Source: Rhodospirillum sp. UBA1311
GTDB lineage: Bacteria > Pseudomonadota > Alphaproteobacteria > Rhodospirillales > Rhodospirillaceae
Length of the DNA: 10,683 nucleotides
Direction: 5' to 3'
Assembly (NCBI GenBank): GCA_002307145.1
Contig: DBTR01000095.1
Span: 18,685-29,367, forward strand
Shown: positions 6,727 through 10,683 of the stretch, one piece after another
Position numbering within the stretch: the stretch's first letter is position 1
How the letters are laid out: every line of letters starts with the position of its first letter
The notes under the pieces: generated by a model
Seen by the model: the letters and a program-made list of their open reading frames with translations, nothing else
Told to the model about the DNA's origin: nothing
Databases searched by the model: none
Program-made: the position numbers and the translations under genes

Positions 6727-6797
6727 CCGTTGACGGTCAGCCTTTCCCACGGCTTGACTGTAGCTGAACTGCGGAGTCGGAGGCGATATTGGAGCCC

Positions 6798-7193
6798 ATG
6801 GACGAGTTGATCGCAGCGGCCAGGGGCGCGCGGGCCAATGCCTATGCGCCGTATTCTGCGTATCGGGTCGGCGCGGCGATCCGCGCCGACGACGGCAGCG
6901 TCCACATCGGGTGCAACGTCGAGAACGCCGCCTATCCGGAGAGCCTGTGCGCCGAGGCGGGCGCGCTCGCGGCAATGGTGGCGGCGGGGAAGACGCGCCT
7001 GGTTGCGGTTGCGATCTGCGGCGGCACGGCGGAGCGTCCGGCGGTGCCCTGCGGTGGCTGCCGGCAGAAATTGAGCGAATTCGCCATCCCCGACGCCGAA
7101 GTCGCGGTGGTGGATGGCGAGGGCGGGGGCCTGCGCCGGATGCGGCTGGCGGCGTTGTTGCCGTTCGGCTTTGCCTTGGGGGATCGGCAATGA
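6798..7193 (+). CDS. cdd: Cytidine deaminase (small, tetrameric type)
   Basis: A 131-residue zinc enzyme that converts cytidine and deoxycytidine to uridine and deoxyuridine, feeding the pyrimidine nucleoside phosphorylase two genes downstream. Motifs match the Bacillus subtilis-type short enzyme: AYAPYSAYRVGAA (15-27), substrate-binding CNVENAAYPE (39-48), the zinc/catalytic site CAE (Cys51, Glu53) and PCGGC (Cys85, Cys88). The three-cysteine site and length indicate the homotetrameric class, unlike the larger E. coli dimer. The start is uncertain. ATG at 6798 gives the usual family length, but its nearest GGAG is only three bases away, whereas GGAGG at 6779-6783 is spaced well (five bases) for an in-frame TTG at 6789, which adds three residues. 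Its stop overlaps the next start as ATGA (7190-7193), so translation is probably coupled. It is the first gene of the apparent cdd-PNP-deoCA-deoB operon. Confidence 0.93.
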   Translation: MDELIAAARGARANAYAPYSAYRVGAAIRADDGSVHIGCNVENAAYPESLCAEAGALAAMVAAGKTRLVAVAICGGTAERPAVPCGGCRQKLSEFAIPDAEVAVVDGEGGGLRRMRLAALLPFGFALGDRQ

Positions 7194-8017
7194 CGATACG
7201 GTTGAAGGCGGATGCCGCGATCGAGATTGCGGCGGCGAAGCTGCGCGAGCGCCTGGGCGGCTTCCATCCCGAATTCGGGATGATTCTCGGCAGCGGCCTC
7301 TCCGAACTCGCCAACGCGGTGACCGAGCCCATCGTCGTTCCCTACGACGCGATCCCGGGCTTCCCCAGGCTTTCGGTCGGTGGCCACATGGCGCGGATCG
7401 TCGCCGGGCGGATCGGTCAGCGACGGGTGATCATGCTGCAGGGGCGCGTCCACGCCTACGAAACCGGCGAGGCCGACGGCATGGCGGTGCCGGTCGGTGC
7501 GCTGGCGCGGATCGGCATCACCAATCTGATCGTCACCAACGCTGCCGGATCGTTGCGCGAGGAGGCGGGGCCGGGAGCGGTGGTGATGCTCTCCGACCAC
7601 ATCAATCTCACCGGGCGCAATCCCCTGGTCGGCACCGTCGGCGATGGCCGCTTCGTCGACATGGTCGACGCCTACGACCCGGAGTTGCGCGCAAAGTTCG
7701 CCGCCGTGGCGGTGGCTCGGGGAATTCCCTTGCTCCAGGGCGTCTACATGTGGTTCGTCGGCCCGAGCTTCGAGACTCCCGCCGAGATCCGTGCCGCGCG
7801 CGTCCTCGGCGCGGACTTCGTCGGGATGTCGACGGTTCCCGAGGTGATCGTCGCCCGTGCGCTCGGCCTCAAGGTCGCGGCGTTCTCGTTGATCACCAAC
7901 CTTGCCGCCGGGATGGGCGGCTCGCATCTTTCCCACGCCCGCACTCTTGCCCGCGCCGCCGCCGGCGCGGCCGCGTTGCGCGATATTCTGACCGCATTCA
8001 TGGAGGACGCCGCTTGA
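7190..8017 (+). CDS. Purine nucleoside phosphorylase, trimeric (class I NP-II) type
   Basis: A 275-residue phosphorylase that splits 6-oxopurine nucleosides (inosine, guanosine and their deoxy forms) with phosphate to base and (deoxy)ribose-1-phosphate. It resembles human PNP and bacterial PunA, not the hexameric DeoD normally found in deo operons. Motifs are ILGSGLSEL (32-40, phosphate loop), GGHMARIVAG (64-73), MLQGRVHAYETG (82-93), VTNAAGSLRE (115-124), SDHINLTGRNPL (135-146), WFVGPSFETPAE with Glu195, VGMSTVPEVIVAR (211-223) and SLITN with Asn237. The Glu/Asn pair predicts preference for 6-oxopurines over adenosine. The segment after His66 reads Met-Ala where the family usually has Ala/Ser-Gly. 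The start ATG overlaps the cdd stop and has a G-rich GGGGGA six bases upstream. Its TGA overlaps the TTG start of the next gene. Names such as punA or deoD could both be argued, so no symbol is given. Confidence 0.92.
   Translation: MTIRLKADAAIEIAAAKLRERLGGFHPEFGMILGSGLSELANAVTEPIVVPYDAIPGFPRLSVGGHMARIVAGRIGQRRVIMLQGRVHAYETGEADGMAVPVGALARIGITNLIVTNAAGSLREEAGPGAVVMLSDHINLTGRNPLVGTVGDGRFVDMVDAYDPELRAKFAAVAVARGIPLLQGVYMWFVGPSFETPAEIRAARVLGADFVGMSTVPEVIVARALGLKVAAFSLITNLAAGMGGSHLSHARTLARAAAGAAALRDILTAFMEDAA
8002..8006 (+). promoter_or_regulatory. Ribosome binding site fixing the TTG start of deoCA
   Basis: GGAGG seven bases upstream of TTG at 8014 is a textbook Shine-Dalgarno placed inside the last codons of the phosphorylase gene. 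It marks the TTG, which overlaps the TGA stop as TTGA, as the true start. The open frame that runs further upstream from 7114 is only an antiphase shadow. Confidence 0.75.
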
Positions 8018-10101
8018 GTCTCACCCGCAAAGACTGGGCGCGCCGCGTCCTGTCGCTGATCGACCTCACCAGCCTCAACGATGCCGACGACGATGCCGCG
8101 ATCATCTCGGTGTGCGAGAAGGCGCTGGATTCGCCGGTCAAGCCCGCCGGGGTGTGCGTCGGCCCGCGCCAGGCGCTGGTGCCGGTGGTAGTGCTGCGGG
8201 AGAGCGGCATCCGCGCCGTCACCGTCGCGAATTTCCCCGAAGGCAAGGCGAATGCGTCGCTCGCGGCGTTCGAGGTGTTGCGTGCGGTCAACGACGGCGT
8301 CGAGGAAGTCGATGTGGTGTTCCCCTACGCGCAGTGGCTGAAGGGTAAGCACGACGAGAGCGTCGAGTTCGTCGAGGCGTGCAAGTCGGCGTGCGGCGTG
8401 CTGGCGAAGCTCAAGGTGATTCTCGAAACCGGCGCGTTCGACAGCGTCGAGGATATCGACGCCGCCGCGCGCGCGGCGATCAAGGGCGGCGCGGACTTCA
8501 TCAAGACCTCGACCGGCAAGATTGCGGTCGGCGCGACCTTGGAAGCCGCCGAGGCGATGCTCGGCGCGATCAAGGATACCGGCGGTCTCTGCGGCTTCAA
8601 GGTCTCTGGCGGGGTGCGCAGCCTCGACCAGGCGGTCGCCTACATACGCCTCGCCGAGCGGATCATGGGCGCGGATTGGGTCACGCCCGAGCGCTTCCGC
8701 ATCGGCGCGAGCAGCCTGATGGACAAACTCGTGGCGATCCTCGAAGGCGTGGACGACGGGATCTACGGCGCGGACGAGATCGCGCCGCACATCCTGCCGC
8801 AGGAGATCATCGCGAAGAAGCGCGACGGCGGGCTGTTGAGCGATGCCGAGATCCGCGGCTTCGTCGAAGGACTGACCGACGGTTCGGTGGGCGACGCCCA
8901 GGCTGCCGCGTTCGCGATGGCGGTGTTGTTCCGCGACCTCTCCGACGCCGAATGCCGCGCCCTCACCTTGGCGATGCGGGATTCCGGGCAGGTTCTCGAC
9001 TGGCGCGCCCACGGCATCGGCGACGAACCGGTGATCGACAAGCATTCGACCGGCGGCGTCGGCGACAAGGTCAGCCTGATCCTCGCGCCCTTGGTCGCGG
9101 CGTGCGGCGTGCACGTGCCGATGATCTCCGGACGTGGTCTCGGCCACACCGGCGGCACGCTCGACAAGCTCGCCAGCATCCCCGGCTACATCGTCGCGCC
9201 GTCGCCCGAGACCTTTGCCGCCGTGGTGCGCCGCGTCGGCTGCGCGGTGATCGGCCAGACCGACGCCCTCGCCCCGGCCGACCGTCGCCTCTATGCGATC
9301 CGCGACGTATCGGCGACGGTCGAGAGCCTGCCGCTGATCGTCGCCTCGATCCTGGCGAAGAAGCTCGCCGCCGGTCTGGATGGCCTGGTGCTCGACGTCA
9401 AGACCGGCTCGGGTGCGTTCATGGCCGACGAGGCCGCCGCCCGGGTGCTGGCAAAGCGGCTGGTGAGCGTCGCCAGGGCCGCCGGGTTGCCCGCGCGCGC
9501 ACTGATCACCGACATGGGGCAGGTTCTCGGAGCCACGGCGGGCAACGCGCTCGAAGTCGCCGAGGCGGTCGCCTTCCTCCGTGCCGATCACCGCGATCCG
9601 CGCCTTGAGGAAGTTACCCTCGCGCTGGGGGTCGAGATGCTCGGGCTGGTGCGGATCGACGCCGCCACCGCGTCGCGCAAGCTCAAGCGCGCGCTCGACA
9701 ACGGCGCGGCGGCGGAGACCTTTGGACGGATGGTTGCGGCGCTCGGCGGGCCGCTCGATTTCCTCGACAACGCAAGCGCCTACCTCGAACCCGCGCCGGT
9801 CCAGCTCGAAGTCCGCGCCGAAGGCGAAGGGTACGTTGCCGAGGTCGACGCACGCGCCCTCGGGCTGGCCGTCGTCGATCTCGGCGGCGGGCGCACGCGG
9901 CCGGATCAAGGCATTGATTTCGCTGTCGGGCTTTCCGATGTTTCAGGGGTGGGGGACAGTGCGGAATCACCGCTTTGCGTCGTCCACGCCCGCGATGCCG
10001 CCGCCGCCGCGCGCGCCGCGCAGCGGGTCCGCGCCGCATTCGCCCTGTCGCCCGCGCCGGTGGCTCCGGTGGCGGTGCTGCGGGGGCGGATCGACGCCTG
10101 A
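8014..10101 (+). CDS. Fused deoxyribose-phosphate aldolase / thymidine phosphorylase (DeoC-DeoA)
   Basis: One 695-residue frame encodes two complete enzymes. Residues 1 to about 245 are DeoC, which cleaves deoxyribose-5-phosphate to acetaldehyde and glyceraldehyde-3-phosphate: LIDLTSLN (15-22), EVDVVFPY with Asp100, FIKTSTGK with Schiff-base Lys164, GFKVSGGVR with Lys196, and GASSL (231-235). Residues from about 260 to 695 are DeoA, which phosphorolyses thymidine and deoxyuridine: QEIIAKKRDG (263-272), KHSTGGVGD (343-351, His344), MISGRGLGHTGGTLDKL (370-386), Arg430, Ser445 and Lys449 (matching E. coli Arg171, Ser186 and Lys190), VKTGSGAFM and the C-terminal ALGLAVVDLGGGR. All expected catalytic residues are present in both halves. 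The joint is only about 14 residues (246-259), and neither domain is shortened. No stop, ATG or Shine-Dalgarno-backed start occurs at the joint. DeoB, which makes the DeoC substrate from the DeoA product, is the next gene, 24 bases on. Domain calls are firm; a real single polypeptide is what the DNA shows, not proven. Confidence 0.92.
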   Translation: MSLTRKDWARRVLSLIDLTSLNDADDDAAIISVCEKALDSPVKPAGVCVGPRQALVPVVVLRESGIRAVTVANFPEGKANASLAAFEVLRAVNDGVEEVDVVFPYAQWLKGKHDESVEFVEACKSACGVLAKLKVILETGAFDSVEDIDAAARAAIKGGADFIKTSTGKIAVGATLEAAEAMLGAIKDTGGLCGFKVSGGVRSLDQAVAYIRLAERIMGADWVTPERFRIGASSLMDKLVAILEGVDDGIYGADEIAPHILPQEIIAKKRDGGLLSDAEIRGFVEGLTDGSVGDAQAAAFAMAVLFRDLSDAECRALTLAMRDSGQVLDWRAHGIGDEPVIDKHSTGGVGDKVSLILAPLVAACGVHVPMISGRGLGHTGGTLDKLASIPGYIVAPSPETFAAVVRRVGCAVIGQTDALAPADRRLYAIRDVSATVESLPLIVASILAKKLAAGLDGLVLDVKTGSGAFMADEAAARVLAKRLVSVARAAGLPARALITDMGQVLGATAGNALEVAEAVAFLRADHRDPRLEEVTLALGVEMLGLVRIDAATASRKLKRALDNGAAAETFGRMVAALGGPLDFLDNASAYLEPAPVQLEVRAEGEGYVAEVDARALGLAVVDLGGGRTRPDQGIDFAVGLSDVSGVGDSAESPLCVVHARDAAAAARAAQRVRAAFALSPAPVAPVAVLRGRIDA

Positions 10102-10125
10102 CACTGCGGCAGGAGTATGGCCATC

Positions 10126-10683
10126 ATGGGCCGCGCGTTCGTCCTGGTTCTCGACAGCTTCGGTCTCGGCTCCGCCCCCGACGCGGCGGCATTCGGCGAT
10201 GCCGGGGCGAACACCCTCGGCCACATCGCCGAAGCCTGCCGCATGCGCCCCCAAGGCCCGCTCGACCTGCCCAACCTCGCGAGCCTCGGGCTCGGCGCGG
10301 CGGCGGTGATCGCCTGCGGCCAGGCACCGCACGGCATGCCTTGCGTCGGCGGGTTTCGGGGCGCGCACGGCGCAGCGGCGGAGATCAGCAACGGCAAGGA
10401 CACGCCGTCGGGTCATTGGGAGATGATGGGGGCGCCGGTGCGCTTCGACTGGGGCTACTTCCCCGATACCCAACCCTGCTTCCCCGACGCCCTGATCGAC
10501 GCGCTGGCGCAGCGCTGCGAACTCCCCGGCGTGCTCGGCAACTGCCACGCCTCGGGCACCGAAATCATCGAATTGCTCGGCGCAGAGCACATCCGGACCG
10601 GCAAGCCGATCTGCTACACCAGCGCCGATTCCGTCTATCAGATCGCCGCCCACGAGACCCATTTCGGCCTCGCACGGCCTCAC
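10126..10683 (+). CDS. deoB: Phosphopentomutase, N-terminal part (cut off by window edge)
   Basis: The first 186 residues of an enzyme usually about 400 long that converts (deoxy)ribose-1-phosphate to the 5-phosphate, bridging the phosphorylase steps and the aldolase step of this operon. It belongs to the alkaline-phosphatase superfamily and needs two metal ions. Visible signatures are MGRAFVLVLDSFGLG with metal-ligand Asp10, AFGDAGANTLGHIAEAC, SNGKDTPSGHWEMMG with the phosphorylated Thr93, FDWGYFPD, LGNCHASGTEII and GKPICYTSADSVYQIAAHE. The start is the ATG at 10126, ten bases after AGGAG and matching the E. coli start MKRAFIMVLDSFG. An ATG at 10117 is only one base from that AGGAG and is less likely. 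The coding frame is open to the last base. The remaining metal ligands lie beyond the window. Confidence 0.95.
   Translation, partial: MGRAFVLVLDSFGLGSAPDAAAFGDAGANTLGHIAEACRMRPQGPLDLPNLASLGLGAAAVIACGQAPHGMPCVGGFRGAHGAAAEISNGKDTPSGHWEMMGAPVRFDWGYFPDTQPCFPDALIDALAQRCELPGVLGNCHASGTEIIELLGAEHIRTGKPICYTSADSVYQIAAHETHFGLARPH

Noticed and set aside
5494..7332. Minus-strand open frame of 612 codons opposite chrA and cdd
   Set aside because: The translation is low-complexity Arg/Pro/Gln-rich without any motif, while the plus strand holds clear ChrA and cytidine deaminase families.
7114..8013. Open frame continuing upstream of deoCA, which would add about 300 residues
   Set aside because: It lies antiphase to the cdd end and the whole purine nucleoside phosphorylase gene, its translation is Arg/Gly-rich and family-less, and a strong ribosome site marks TTG at 8014.
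8719..8751. Internal start (ATG 8719 or GTG 8749) giving a separate DeoA
   Set aside because: Neither has a Shine-Dalgarno at useful spacing, ATG 8719 is a conserved part of the DeoC C-terminus, and no stop precedes them in frame. Low-level internal initiation cannot be excluded.
7744..9909. Minus-strand open frame of 721 codons opposite deoCA
   Set aside because: It is the antisense of firmly identified PNP and DeoC-DeoA sequence. Long antisense frames are expected in GC-rich coding DNA.

Overview
This window looks like chromosomal DNA from a high-GC bacterium, most likely an alphaproteobacterium. That rests on the strong G/C bias at third codon positions, the look of the class III cyclase and ChrA proteins, and frequent TTG/GTG starts; I cannot name the genus. 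Genes are tightly packed. No stretch of more than about 150 bases lacks a gene, and I see no rRNA, tRNA, insertion sequence, CRISPR array or prophage part.

Left part (1-3262), minus strand: three housekeeping genes read leftward. They are an RlmI-type 23S rRNA cytosine methyltransferase, a DODA/YgiD-type class III extradiol dioxygenase, and a tryptophan synthase beta-type enzyme (trpB-like) cut by the left edge. The TrpB sequence differs from the usual trp-operon type and has no trpA or trpF beside it.

Middle part (3263-6675): a metallo-beta-lactamase-fold hydrolase (+) faces a class III nucleotidyl cyclase (-). Their stop codons overlap in one CTAG. The cyclase and a ChrA-type chromate transporter (+) diverge from a 129-base spacer that holds a good candidate promoter for the cyclase and a perfect 14-base palindrome.

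Right part (6676-10683), plus strand: a deoxyribonucleoside catabolism operon made of cytidine deaminase, trimeric-type purine nucleoside phosphorylase, a single 695-residue protein joining deoxyribose-phosphate aldolase (DeoC) to thymidine phosphorylase (DeoA), and phosphopentomutase (DeoB, cut by the right edge). Together they can deaminate (deoxy)cytidine, phosphorolyse thymidine, deoxyuridine and 6-oxopurine nucleosides, isomerise deoxyribose-1-phosphate to the 5-phosphate, and cleave that to acetaldehyde and glyceraldehyde-3-phosphate. The in-frame DeoC-DeoA fusion, with all aldolase and phosphorylase catalytic residues in place, is the most unusual thing here. It joins the steps on either side of DeoB, not two consecutive ones.
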